From: Intestinibacillus massiliensis
Lineage (GTDB): Bacteria > Bacillota > Clostridia > Oscillospirales > Butyricicoccaceae
Direction: 5' to 3'
Length of the DNA stretch: 64,000 nt
Assembly (NCBI GenBank): GCA_029267335.1
Contig: JAJUJC010000001.1
Location: 678,337-742,336 of the forward strand
This document shows, one piece after another, positions 1 through 7,906 of the stretch. Under the pieces are notes generated by a model. The model searched no databases, was not told the origin of the DNA, and worked only from the letters and a program-made list of their open reading frames with translations. Position numbers and translations under genes: made by a program. Every line of letters begins with the position of its first letter. Within the stretch, counting starts at the first letter, position 1.

Positions 1-1
1 A

Positions 2-274
2 CCCGAGGCACGGCTTGCCGCGCGGCTCGGACTCACAGCATACGAGCACGCCGCGCCGCTCGTGGAAACGCCGCTCGCTACGGCGCGCGTACATCTGCCG
101 CTGTCGCAGCACATCGGCGCGCCCGCCGTCCCCGTCGTGCAGACGGGCGACCATGTCGAGGTCGGCACACTGCTCGCCCGCCCCGCAGACGGACTGAGCA
201 CCGCACTGCACGCGTCCATTGCAGGCACTATGCTCGACTGCAACAACAAATACATTGTGCTTGCGCAGCAATAA
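2..274 (+). CDS. PduS-like microcompartment electron-transfer flavoprotein, C-terminal end (partial)
   Basis: The gene runs in from the left edge; only about 90 C-terminal residues are present. They hold the RnfC-type barrel-sandwich motif PLSQHIGAPAVPVV followed by a glycine turn (VQTGDHVEVGTLLA) and HASIAGTMLD. RnfC carries this module at its N-terminus, whereas PduS carries it at its C-terminus after the flavin, SLBB and 4Fe-4S domains. The stop codon shortly afterwards and the PduT-like gene next door therefore favour PduS, the cobalamin reductase/NADH-dependent electron carrier of propanediol microcompartments. An RnfC-like protein of another microcompartment type remains possible because the catalytic domains are outside the window. 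Confidence 0.72.
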   Translation, partial: PEARLAARLGLTAYEHAAPLVETPLATARVHLPLSQHIGAPAVPVVQTGDHVEVGTLLARPADGLSTALHASIAGTMLDCNNKYIVLAQQ

Positions 275-301
275 CGCGCCGAGGGAAGGATGATATTGAC
301 A

Positions 302-850
302 ATGCGCAACGCATTAGGTATGATAGAGTTCAAGACAGTGGCATCCGGTGTGACAATGCTCGATCACATGCTCAAGACCGCCGCGGTCGAGGTCATTGAA
401 GCGCAGACCGTGTGCCCCGGTAAATACATCGCGCTGCTGCGCGGCGATCTGAGCGCGGTCAACGCCGCGATCGACGCAGTTGTGCGCGCAGGCAGCGATC
501 GTCTGATCGGCACGTTCGTGCTCGGCAATCCCCATGAAGATATTTTTCCCGCGCTGTATGGCTCGACCAAGGTCGGTCGGGTGCAGGCGCTCGGCATCCT
601 CGAAACCTACGACGCGGTGTCGATCATCGAGGCTGCCGATCTTGCCGCAAAAACCGCGACCGTACAGCTCATCGAGCTGCGCGTCGCCAAGGGCATGTGC
701 GGCAAATCCTATCTCACGCTGACAGGCGATGTCGCAGCGGTAGAGGCCGCGATCGATCACGCACGGCGCTTTGTCAGCGAAAAGGGCATGTACCTCGATT
801 CGAGTGTCATCGCCCAGCCCGATGCGCAGGTGTGCGCGCGCATCCTGTAA
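302..850 (+). CDS. pduT: PduT-like tandem-BMC microcompartment shell protein
   Basis: Two BMC domains in tandem (about residues 3-90 and 95-180) give a trimeric pseudo-hexamer tile. Residues match PduT along their length, including ALGMIEFKTVASG, the second-domain ALGILETYDAVSIIEAAD and the C-terminal EKGMYLDSSVIAQP. Counting from the ATG at 302, the pore cysteine in TVCPGK is residue 38, the number of the cysteine that holds a [4Fe-4S] cluster in Salmonella PduT; this and SD distance favour 302 over in-frame ATG 290 (only 1 nt from the SD) or TTG 296. It follows the PduS-like gene by under 30 bases, so the two probably form the shell electron-transfer pair. Confidence 0.88.
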   Translation: MRNALGMIEFKTVASGVTMLDHMLKTAAVEVIEAQTVCPGKYIALLRGDLSAVNAAIDAVVRAGSDRLIGTFVLGNPHEDIFPALYGSTKVGRVQALGILETYDAVSIIEAADLAAKTATVQLIELRVAKGMCGKSYLTLTGDVAAVEAAIDHARRFVSEKGMYLDSSVIAQPDAQVCARIL

Positions 851-875
851 ATTCACACGAAAGAAGGGATCAACC

Positions 876-1637
876 TTGCTGGCACAAGAACGAAGAAACC
901 TGATTCTGGAGCGCCTGATCGAGGAAAAAAGCGTCGTCGTTTCCGAGCTGAGTCAACGCTTCAGCGTTTCCGAGGAAACCATTCGGCGCGATCTTGACAA
1001 ACTGGAGCGGGACGGTCTGGCTGTGAAAAGCTACGGCGGCGCAGTCATCAATGAGAATGTCAGCATCGACATGCCCTTCAGCATCCGTAAAAAGCGCAAC
1101 ATCGCAGGCAAGCAGCGCATTGCCGAGCTCGCCGCGCGTCTCGTGGAAAACGGCGACCATCTCATGCTCGACGCGAGCAGCACGGCGGTGTTCATCGCGC
1201 GCGCACTCAAGGACAAGCAAAACCTGACGATCATCACGAACTCGATCGAAATTCTGGTCGAACTGTCCGACATGCCGGGCTGGAAGGTGCTCGTGCCGGG
1301 CGGCTGCCTGATGGAGGGCTATCTCGCCCTGATCGGCCCCGCCGTGACCGAGAGCCTGCTCCAGTACCATGTGGAAAAGACCTTTATTTCCTGTAAGGGC
1401 GTCAGTCTGGAGGAAGGCACGACCGATAGCAATGCGGATTTTGCACACGCTAAGCGCGCGATGCTGCGCTGTGCCAAGGAGCGCTATCTCGCGGTCGACA
1501 GCAGCAAGCTCGGACGGCTCGCCTTTGCAAACATCTGCGCGCTCGAGGATCTCGACGGCGTGATCACCGACGAGCAGCCGCCCGCAGAATGGCTCGATTA
1601 TTTCACGCAGCACGGAATCCGCTGCTATTATCCCTGA
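876..1637 (+). CDS. DeoR-family transcriptional regulator (FucR-like)
   Basis: A 253-residue DeoR/GlpR-type regulator. The N-terminal winged HTH reads ILERLIEEKSVVVSELSQRF, then SVSEETIRRDLDKLERDG and the family hallmark YGGAV at about residue 55. The C-terminal DeoRC sugar-phosphate sensor domain shows DASSTAVFIAR and TNSIEILVEL. Start is TTG at 876, chosen because GAAGGGA lies 6-7 bases upstream and MLAQERR is a typical DeoR N-terminus. It sits directly behind the microcompartment genes and convergent to the fucose operon, so it probably responds to a phosphorylated fucose/propanediol-pathway intermediate such as fuculose-1-phosphate (inference). Confidence 0.85.
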   Translation: MLAQERRNLILERLIEEKSVVVSELSQRFSVSEETIRRDLDKLERDGLAVKSYGGAVINENVSIDMPFSIRKKRNIAGKQRIAELAARLVENGDHLMLDASSTAVFIARALKDKQNLTIITNSIEILVELSDMPGWKVLVPGGCLMEGYLALIGPAVTESLLQYHVEKTFISCKGVSLEEGTTDSNADFAHAKRAMLRCAKERYLAVDSSKLGRLAFANICALEDLDGVITDEQPPAEWLDYFTQHGIRCYYP

Positions 1638-1653
1638 TGATTTGCATCCCTTG

Positions 1654-1685
1654 CGGAGCGGCACCGATGGTGTGGCTCCGTTTTT
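1654..1685 (+). terminator. Terminator after deoR
   Basis: Outer stem CGGAGC/GCTCCG with an inner CACC/GGTG stem and a small internal mismatch, followed at once by TTTTT. It lies 17 bases after the deoR stop. Confidence 0.65.
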
Positions 1686-1691
1686 GCATAA

Positions 1692-1731
1692 CAAACACCT
1701 CCGGATGCGTGACTGCATCCGGAGGTGTTTG
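1692..1731. terminator. Long hairpin between convergent deoR and fucI
   Basis: A perfect 17-bp inverted repeat (arms 1692-1708 and 1715-1731, loop GTGACT) ending in TTTGTTTG on the plus strand. It can form from either strand and probably insulates the converging deoR and fucI transcripts. A further 8-bp inverted repeat (GGGTGCGC 1755-1762 / GCGCACCC 1784-1791) lies closer to the fucI stop. Confidence 0.6.
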
Positions 1732-1843
1732 TTTGTCGGCGTATGCCATTTCGAGGGTGCGCGGCGGTTCTGGAAAAACCACTGCGCACCCTTGAGCTTT
1801 GGGAGGTGTGTTTATAAAAAGAAGCGCAGAGAGAAAAGTAAAA

Positions 1844-3628
1844 TTAACGATAAAGCGGACCGTACTGCTTGCATGCAGCGTAGTCAGCCGCCTGCTTGTC
1901 TTCCGTGCCGAAAGCAGCCCATGCATGCGGGCGATAGACCTGTTCCTCCGGTACATTGTGCATCGTGATCGGGATGCGCAGCATCGAAGCGGTCGTAATG
2001 AGATCCGCACCGACGTGACCGTATACCGTGACACCGTGGTTTGCGCCCCAGTTCGCCATGACGCTGTAGACGTCGGTGAACGCGCCGTGACCGGTCAGAC
2101 GCGGGCAGAACCAAGTGGTCGGCCAGGTGCGGTCGGTACGCTTGTCGATCGTGCTGTGGATGTCGTCCGGCAGGTTTGCCGTCCAACCCTCTGCAAGCTG
2201 CAGCACGGGGCCGATGCCGTCGATGATGTTGAAGCGCAGCATCGTGACAGGCATCTCCGCCTGGCAGCGGAAGTGGCTCGAGAAGCCGCCGCCGCGGAAG
2301 TATTCGTAGTTTGCACGGCACCAGTCGGTGGCGTCGACGCACGCCTGACGGTCGGCATCGGTCATCTCCCAGAACGGCTTCATGCAGCCCTCGCCCTGCT
2401 CGTTCTTGCTCGCGCCGCTGCCGTCAAGTGCGGTAGCACCCGAGTTGATAAGGTGGATAAAGCCGTTTTCCGCCACGCCCGTGGGCTTGTAACCGGTGAC
2501 GCGCTCGCACGCCTCGGGACTCCAGTAGGTGCGTACATCGTGGAAGCAGGGTGCGCTGCCCGTGACGAGCGTGCCAAGCAGCATTGCGATGCCGTTGCAG
2601 GTATCGTTCTCGGTCGCGAATGCGGTCGGCGCCTTTGCACCGTTCCAGTCAAAGGTGGACGCGAGGATGGCTTCGGTAAAGTCCGCGTTCGGCAGCCAGT
2701 CGGTCCACTGACGCTGTCCCTGGAAGCCGCCTGCGATCGCATTACGCCCGAGTGCTTCCTCGTGCCAGCCCAGCTCTGCAAGGCGCGGATTTCCGTACAG
2801 GATGTCGCGCATGACAAGAGTCATTTTGACGATGAACTCCCAATCCTGCTCAGGCGGGATGTGCTTGGATTTGGTGATGATCTCGGGCAACTCCTTGCCT
2901 GCGTTGCAGTCAAAGCCCTCGCGGCAGTTGGTCTTGACCCACGCCAGAGCCTTTTCATACTCTGCGGGATCGTAAATGCCGAGCGTTGTGCGGCGCAGGA
3001 TTTCGACCTCGTCGACCCACTCCGCGCGCAGTCCAAGATACTGCTGCAGTACCTGTGCATCGCAGTAGCTGCCCGCAATGCCCATGGAGACTGCGCCGAT
3101 GTTGACAAATGCCTTATTGCGCATCCAGCCGATCGCGACCGCGCCGCGTGCAAAGCGCACGATCTTTTCGCGCACGTCGTCCGGAATCGAGGTGTCGTTT
3201 GCTTCCTGTACGTCATGGCCGTAGATCGCAAACGCGGGCAGACCGCGCTGTGCGTGCGCTGCGAGCACCGCCGCCAGATACACCGCGCCGGGACGCTCGG
3301 TGCCGTTGAAGCCCCAGACCGCCTTGATGGTCTTGGGGTCCATGTCGAAGGTCTCCGTGCCGTAGCACCAACAGGGCGTGACGGACAGCGTCGCGACGAC
3401 ATTCTCTGTGGAGAACTGCTCTGCGACCAGTGCCGCTTCCGCGCCGCCGCCGATCGTCGTGCAGCCGATGACGCACTGCACGGGCGTACCGTCCGGATAT
3501 TTGAGGGTTTCGCAAATCAGGGCTGCGGCACTGTGCGCCATCGCCATGGTCTGGTCTTCAAGATTTTCACGCACGCCGCCCCAGCGACCATCGATGACGG
3601 GTCGGATACCGATTTTCGGGTACATCAT
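1844..3628 (-). CDS. fucI: L-fucose isomerase
   Basis: A roughly 594-residue aldose-ketose isomerase converting L-fucose to L-fuculose with Mn2+. It aligns throughout with E. coli FucI: PKIGIRPVIDGR near the N-terminus, TPCWCYGTETFDMDP, WGFNGTERPGAVYLAA, IYGHDVQEANDTSIP, and the metal-site segments ATEND and DVRTYWSPEA (about residues 330-360, holding the catalytic Glu and Asp), ending MANWGANHG and NYGPLY-type KQYGPLYR. In-frame ATGs occur at 3634, 3628 and 3625; 3628 has the best distance (9 bases) from GGAG. Last gene of the fucU-kinase-fucI operon, 33-39 bases after the kinase stop. Confidence 0.95.
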   Translation of the reverse strand: MMYPKIGIRPVIDGRWGGVRENLEDQTMAMAHSAAALICETLKYPDGTPVQCVIGCTTIGGGAEAALVAEQFSTENVVATLSVTPCWCYGTETFDMDPKTIKAVWGFNGTERPGAVYLAAVLAAHAQRGLPAFAIYGHDVQEANDTSIPDDVREKIVRFARGAVAIGWMRNKAFVNIGAVSMGIAGSYCDAQVLQQYLGLRAEWVDEVEILRRTTLGIYDPAEYEKALAWVKTNCREGFDCNAGKELPEIITKSKHIPPEQDWEFIVKMTLVMRDILYGNPRLAELGWHEEALGRNAIAGGFQGQRQWTDWLPNADFTEAILASTFDWNGAKAPTAFATENDTCNGIAMLLGTLVTGSAPCFHDVRTYWSPEACERVTGYKPTGVAENGFIHLINSGATALDGSGASKNEQGEGCMKPFWEMTDADRQACVDATDWCRANYEYFRGGGFSSHFRCQAEMPVTMLRFNIIDGIGPVLQLAEGWTANLPDDIHSTIDKRTDRTWPTTWFCPRLTGHGAFTDVYSVMANWGANHGVTVYGHVGADLITTASMLRIPITMHNVPEEQVYRPHAWAAFGTEDKQAADYAACKQYGPLYR

Positions 3629-3667
3629 AGTCATTCTCTCCTTTGTATTGTTGATTTTATCGAAAAT

Positions 3668-5095
3668 TCACAGCAATGTCTGATAAAATGCATACGCGCG
3701 ATCCCATTCTTCGATGTGCGCGGGCTGATAGGTCTTGACCGCTTCGGTGCGTTCGATGAGCGCACGTCCCGCGCCAATATCCGGCAGCGCGCCGAGTGCG
3801 ACAAGCTGTATCACGATGTTGCCGAGCGCGGTTGCTTCGACCGGACCCGCGACCACCGGAATGCCGCAGCAATCCGCAGTCATATGGCACAGCAGCGAAG
3901 CCTGTGCCCCGCCGCCAACGATGTGCAGCGCGGAAAATTGCTTTCCGGTCATTTCGCGCAGCTGCTCAAGCGCGTAGCGGTACTTGAGCGCGAGGCTTTC
4001 GTAAATGCAGCGGCTGATCTCCCCGACCGTCTGTGGCTCATACTGTCCCGTGCGGCGGCAATATGCCTGTACGCGCGCAGGCATGTCGCCGGTCGGGGTA
4101 AATTCCGCAGCGTCGGGGTCAATGAAGCAGCGTAGCGCGGGGGCTTCTTCTGCCTGTGCGGCGATCTCCCCGAAGGAGTACATCAGACCGTGACGCTGCC
4201 ACACGCGGCGGCTTTCCTGAATCAGCCACAGACCGATGATGTTTTTTAAGTAGTTGACCTTGCCGTTTGCGCCAAGCTCATTGGACAGATTGCGCGCGCA
4301 GCTGCGCTCGGTCAGGATGGGTGCGTCAAGCTCCGTACCGAGCAAGCTCCAGGTGCCGCAGGACAGGAACGCAACGTCGTCCGACTGGGTCGGTACGGCA
4401 GCGACGGCACACTGGGTGTCATGTCCCGCGACGGCAATGATCTTTGCGCCGTTTGCAAGCGTTCCGGTCACAGTGCCGCTCGGCACGGTGGGACGCAGGA
4501 TGTGCGTGGGAAGTTGCAAACGATCGAGCAGCGCAGTGTGCCACTCACCGGTGTGCGGATCGAGCATCTGGCTGGTCGAGGCAATGCTGCGTTCGCAGAC
4601 TGCTTCGCCGCCAAGCATGTAGCTGAACAAATCGGGCATGAACAGCAGCGTGTGCGCACGCTCGAGCAGATCACGCTGCTTTTCGCGCATCGCCATGAGC
4701 TGAAACAGCGTGTTGATTGCCATGACCTGATTGCCGGTCTGTGCATAAAGCTCCTGCACCGCAAGCGTTTCGCGCACACGGGCAAGCATGCCCTCCGTGC
4801 GTGTATCGCGATAGTGCACCGGGCTTTGCAGCAGCATGCCCTGACGGTCGAGCAGACCGAAATCCACGCCCCATGTGTCAAAACCGATGCTGTCGAACTG
4901 CCCTGCTTTGGAAATTCCGGTTTTGACCTCGGCAATCAGTGTTTCAAAATCCCAGAACAGCGTGCCGTCACGCTCAACCGGGATATTTTCAAAGCGGTAG
5001 ACCTCCTTGTAGGAAAGGTCGTCGCCTGTGTAGGTCGCAAGGATCGCGCGTCCGCTCGACGCGCCGAAATCAAACGCTAAGACACGCGTATTCAT
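3668..5095 (-). CDS. rhaB: Rhamnulokinase-type FGGY kinase, probably acting as L-fuculokinase
   Basis: A 475-residue FGGY carbohydrate kinase. Residues resemble RhaB more than E. coli FucK: FDFGASSGRAIL at the N-terminus, GFDTWGVDFGLLD, VHYRDTRTEGM, INTLFQL, AGHDTQCAVAAVP, LSCGTWSLLG and the C-terminal ATP-site HIVGGGAQASLL plus GPVEATALGN. Between fucI and fucU the expected substrate is L-fuculose, giving L-fuculose-1-phosphate for an aldolase not seen here. Its ATG overlaps the fucU TGA (ATGA), implying translational coupling. Activity on L-rhamnulose as well cannot be excluded from sequence. Confidence 0.85.
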   Translation of the reverse strand: MNTRVLAFDFGASSGRAILATYTGDDLSYKEVYRFENIPVERDGTLFWDFETLIAEVKTGISKAGQFDSIGFDTWGVDFGLLDRQGMLLQSPVHYRDTRTEGMLARVRETLAVQELYAQTGNQVMAINTLFQLMAMREKQRDLLERAHTLLFMPDLFSYMLGGEAVCERSIASTSQMLDPHTGEWHTALLDRLQLPTHILRPTVPSGTVTGTLANGAKIIAVAGHDTQCAVAAVPTQSDDVAFLSCGTWSLLGTELDAPILTERSCARNLSNELGANGKVNYLKNIIGLWLIQESRRVWQRHGLMYSFGEIAAQAEEAPALRCFIDPDAAEFTPTGDMPARVQAYCRRTGQYEPQTVGEISRCIYESLALKYRYALEQLREMTGKQFSALHIVGGGAQASLLCHMTADCCGIPVVAGPVEATALGNIVIQLVALGALPDIGAGRALIERTEAVKTYQPAHIEEWDRAYAFYQTLL

Positions 5096-5526
5096 TGCAC
5101 CACGCCCTTCTTGAGCAGGATGTTCGCATAGATCGCGGTTTCGCCCGTCGCAATGATCGCATACGCCTTTTTCGCACGCTCATAGAACGCGAAACGCTCG
5201 ATCATCTCAATGTCACAGTGTTCGGGTTCGTGCTTGTGCAGCAGCGCGCTGTACTCGTGCCAGATCGCCGGCACGACCGGATCGCCGGGCACGACCTCCA
5301 TCAGCCCGACCGGCTTTGCGCTGTACTGATCGAGCGGAAGCAGCGTCAGGATCGCGTCGAGCAGCTCGGGAACACCGTGCCCGTCCGCCCGCAGCACAAT
5401 GGCATCGCGGCCGACACTTTCGGCGGGAAAGTTACCATCACCGATGATGAGTTCGTCGCCATGCCCCATTTCCATGAGGACTTTGAGAAGCGCGGGGGAA
5501 AGGATGGACGGAATCTGTTTCAGCAT
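5092..5526 (-). CDS. fucU: L-fucose mutarotase (RbsD/FucU family)
   Basis: A 144-residue RbsD/FucU protein interconverting alpha- and beta-L-fucose for the isomerase. Family features: LLKVLMEMGHGDELIIGDGNFP with its catalytic His, VLRADGHGVPELLDAIL, and C-terminal AYAIIATGETAIYANILLKKG. The ATG at 5526 has AAGGAG 9 bases upstream; the frame is open further upstream but that stretch has no ribosome binding site and overlaps the promoter. First gene of the fucose operon, coupled to the kinase by an ATGA overlap. Confidence 0.92.
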   Translation of the reverse strand: MLKQIPSILSPALLKVLMEMGHGDELIIGDGNFPAESVGRDAIVLRADGHGVPELLDAILTLLPLDQYSAKPVGLMEVVPGDPVVPAIWHEYSALLHKHEPEHCDIEMIERFAFYERAKKAYAIIATGETAIYANILLKKGVVQ

Positions 5527-5571
5527 AGCGCACACTCCTTTATCACACAAATCTTTGCTTGTTCTTTCTTT

Positions 5572-5632
5572 GATTATACCGTTGCACAGTGCATTGCGCT
5601 TGTGGTATAATCGTAAAAAGTGGTACAATATT
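5572..5632. promoter_or_regulatory. Divergent fucU/araC promoter region with palindromic -10 elements
   Basis: Plus strand: TTGCAC (5582-5587), 18-base spacer, TATAAT (5606-5611), driving araC. A second plus-strand -10, TACAAT, is at 5624-5629. Minus strand: TATAAT (5573-5578) 47 bases from the fucU ATG, without a good -35. The two TATAAT boxes lie in a perfect 9-bp inverted repeat, GATTATACC (5572-5580) and GGTATAATC (5604-5612). Confidence 0.7.
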
Positions 5633-5648
5633 CACTTTTGGAGGGCAC

Positions 5649-6497
5649 ATGAACTACCTTGCTTATCACGAGCGCAAGGTGCGCGGTACGTTTGATTTTC
5701 CGATCGAATATCATTATGTCGACCGCGCACATCCGCGCTATCAAATGCCGTTTCACTGGCATATGGAGCACGAGCTGATCCTCGTGCGTTCCGGCAGCTT
5801 TACGCTGTCGCTCGATTCGGGCACACACACGCTCTCCGCCGGGGACTCCGCCCTCATTCCGGATGGCGTCATCCACGGCGGCGTACCCCACGACTGCGTC
5901 TATGAATGCGTCGTTTTTGACTTCGCGCGCTTTGTGCAGGAAAATGCGATCGGACGCGGTGCGCTCGGTGTGCTGCTCGCGGAGGCGGCACAGCATGCAC
6001 AGCACTTTACAAGGGACAGCGAGCCGTGTCGTTTGGTGAGCGCGTTGTTTGTCGCAATGGCACGGGAAACGACCGGATATGAGTTTATCACGACCGGACT
6101 CATGTGGCAGCTCATGGGGCTGCTCGTCGGGCATGAGGTCGCGTCCCCCCACGCACCCGAGCGCGGACAGGAAAAGCGTGCCGAGCAAATGAAGTGCGCG
6201 CTGCGCCGCATCCGGCGGGAATATGCCGAGCCGCTCACGCTCGACGACCTCGCGAGTGAAGCGGATATGGCGCCCAAGTATTTTTGCCGCGTGTTCCGCC
6301 AGATCACAGGGCGCACCCCCATCGAATACCTCAATTATTACCGCGTGGAATGTGCGGGGGAGCGCTTACGCACGACCGATGAGCCGATCACGGACATTGC
6401 GCTGTCGTGCGGCTTTAACGACCTGAGCTACTTCACAAAAACCTTTCGCAAATTCAAAGGCGTATCCGCGCGCCAATATCGCATAGCCAGAGAATAA
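5649..6497 (+). CDS. AraC-family transcriptional regulator with cupin sensor domain
   Basis: A 282-residue AraC/XylS regulator. The N-terminal half is a cupin ligand domain (FHWHMEHELILVRSG, then LSAGDSALIPDGVIHGG). The C-terminal pair of HTH motifs spans about residues 185-282: PLTLDDLASEADMAPKYFCR and ITDIALSCGFNDLSYFTKTF, ending FKGVSARQYR. The ATG follows GGAGGG by 5-6 bases. Divergent from fucU, it is most simply the L-fucose-responsive activator of fucU-kinase-fucI (inference from position). Confidence 0.88.
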   Translation: MNYLAYHERKVRGTFDFPIEYHYVDRAHPRYQMPFHWHMEHELILVRSGSFTLSLDSGTHTLSAGDSALIPDGVIHGGVPHDCVYECVVFDFARFVQENAIGRGALGVLLAEAAQHAQHFTRDSEPCRLVSALFVAMARETTGYEFITTGLMWQLMGLLVGHEVASPHAPERGQEKRAEQMKCALRRIRREYAEPLTLDDLASEADMAPKYFCRVFRQITGRTPIEYLNYYRVECAGERLRTTDEPITDIALSCGFNDLSYFTKTFRKFKGVSARQYRIARE

Positions 6498-6527
6498 TGC
6501 ATCTGCCCAAGCGTAAAAAAGCAAACA

Positions 6528-6567
6528 CCCCTTGTCGTACACATTTGTTACGACAAGGGGCGTTTTA
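6528..6567 (+). terminator. Terminator after araC
   Basis: Perfect 12-bp stem CCCCTTGTCGTA (6528-6539) / TACGACAAGGGG (6549-6560), then CGTTTTAT. The opposite strand ends in T6 a little further out, so it may also stop rlmH transcripts. Confidence 0.8.
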
Positions 6568-6623
6568 TATGTAAATCTTCAATTCTAGATACCAAAAAGT
6601 AGACCAGTCGTATGACCCGCCCA

Positions 6624-7106
6624 TCATTTGTGATATTTTCCGCCGCCCAAAATATTGAGCGCGCGATAGATCTGTTCCAGCAGCATGACACGCGCCAAAT
6701 GGTGCGGAAAGGTCATGGGCGACATGGACAACCGCAGTGCCGCCTCGCGTTTGAGTGTTTCGTCCAGTCCGCACGAGCCGCCGATGAGGAAGCACAGCTT
6801 GGAGACGCCGTGTGCGGTCATATCACCGATCTTATCGGCAAACGCCTGACTGCCCAACTCGCCGCCCTCAATGCACAGCGCGACCACGGATGCGCCCGAG
6901 GGAATCTTCGCGCGGATCGCGTCCGCTTCCTTGGAGAGTGCCGCGGTGATCTCGCCCTGCGACGGATTTTGCGGCAAACGCTGCTCGGGAAGCTCTAAAA
7001 TCTCGAGCTTACAGTATGCCGACAGCCGTTTTTCGTATTCCGCGACTGCCTGTGCCCAAAATTTCTCGCCCAGTTTACCCACACACAGAATTTTTACAGA
7101 CAGCAT
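6624..7106 (-). CDS. rlmH: 23S rRNA pseudouridine-1915 N3-methyltransferase
   Basis: A 160-residue SPOUT methyltransferase acting on pseudouridine 1915 of 23S rRNA in the 70S ribosome. N-terminal KILCVGKLGEKFW, SAM-knot segments LCIEGGELGSQAFADKIGD and FLIGGSCGLDE, and the C-terminal LSMSPMTFPHHLARVMLLEQ followed by YRALNILGGGKYHK are all family signatures. ATG 7106 has GGAGG 7 bases upstream. It overlaps walJ by 13 bases, closing the block as in the Bacillus walR...rlmH order. Confidence 0.96.
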   Translation of the reverse strand: MLSVKILCVGKLGEKFWAQAVAEYEKRLSAYCKLEILELPEQRLPQNPSQGEITAALSKEADAIRAKIPSGASVVALCIEGGELGSQAFADKIGDMTAHGVSKLCFLIGGSCGLDETLKREAALRLSMSPMTFPHHLARVMLLEQIYRALNILGGGKYHK

Positions 7107-7903
7107 GCCTGTGCCTCCGTATGCAGCGCAAGCGGCTGCTCCATTGCTTCGCGCGGTGCAACATACAGCTCACACTGTACGCCCGCATCGTCGAGCGCCT
7201 GACGTGTTTCGCGGAATGCAAGCACCGGACTGTTATTGTTTTCGCTCAAATGCGCGAGAATCAGCGTGCGTGTGCCGTTTTTGACGAGCTGCGCGGCGCA
7301 CATCGCGCAATCGGGATTTGACAAATGTCCGCGCGGACCACTCACGCGCTGCTTGAGCGGCCACGGATACGCACCTGTCTGCAATAAGTACGGGTCATGG
7401 TTGGATTCGAGCACAACGGTATCACAGCCTATGAGCTGCTCGAGCACTGCGCCGGGCATGAAGCCCAAATCCGTCGCGAATCCAAAGCGGCTTCCCTGCC
7501 CCTCGAGCACATAACCCACGCTGTCTGCTGCATCATGCGGCGTCAGGAAAGTGTGCACGGCAAGCTGCCCGATATTCAGGCACATACCTCCGTCAAATGG
7601 GCGCAAATTGTCCTCACACAGCGGTTGCTTACGCACGAGCGCCTCCGCTGTCGCGCGTGTAGCATAGAGCGGAATATCATATTTTTTGACAAAGGTCGTA
7701 AGACCCTTGACATGGTCGATATGCTCATGGGTAATCAGCACGGCGTCGAGATCGGGAATATCGAGTTCCAACTTTGCCAGTGCCTGCCGGAGACTACGCA
7801 CTGAAACGCCAAGGTCAATGAGCACCTTTGTGCCGTGTGCGCAATACAGTCCGCAATTTCCGGAGGAGCCGCTCGCAATGCTGTAGTAAAAGCGTTCCTG
7901 CAT
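7094..7903 (-). CDS. walJ: WalJ/YycJ-type metallo-beta-lactamase-fold hydrolase
   Basis: A 269-residue MBL-fold protein. It has the metal motif THEHIDH (about residues 58-64), a downstream TPHDAADSVGY, the ATDLG aspartate, ESNHD and the C-terminal LAHLSENNN. WalJ proteins are linked to coordination of cell division and DNA replication; catalytic activity resembles 5'-3' exonuclease-type MBL enzymes (family knowledge). It lies 3 bases after murA and overlaps rlmH, in the standard wal-operon position. Confidence 0.9.
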   Translation of the reverse strand: MQERFYYSIASGSSGNCGLYCAHGTKVLIDLGVSVRSLRQALAKLELDIPDLDAVLITHEHIDHVKGLTTFVKKYDIPLYATRATAEALVRKQPLCEDNLRPFDGGMCLNIGQLAVHTFLTPHDAADSVGYVLEGQGSRFGFATDLGFMPGAVLEQLIGCDTVVLESNHDPYLLQTGAYPWPLKQRVSGPRGHLSNPDCAMCAAQLVKNGTRTLILAHLSENNNSPVLAFRETRQALDDAGVQCELYVAPREAMEQPLALHTEAQACCL

Positions 7904-7906
7904 GCC

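Noticed and set aside
1799..4135. 778-codon open frame on the plus strand over fucI and the kinase
   Set aside because: It is antisense to two clearly conserved genes, has an Arg/Ala/His-rich composition typical of reversed GC-rich coding DNA, and no family motif.
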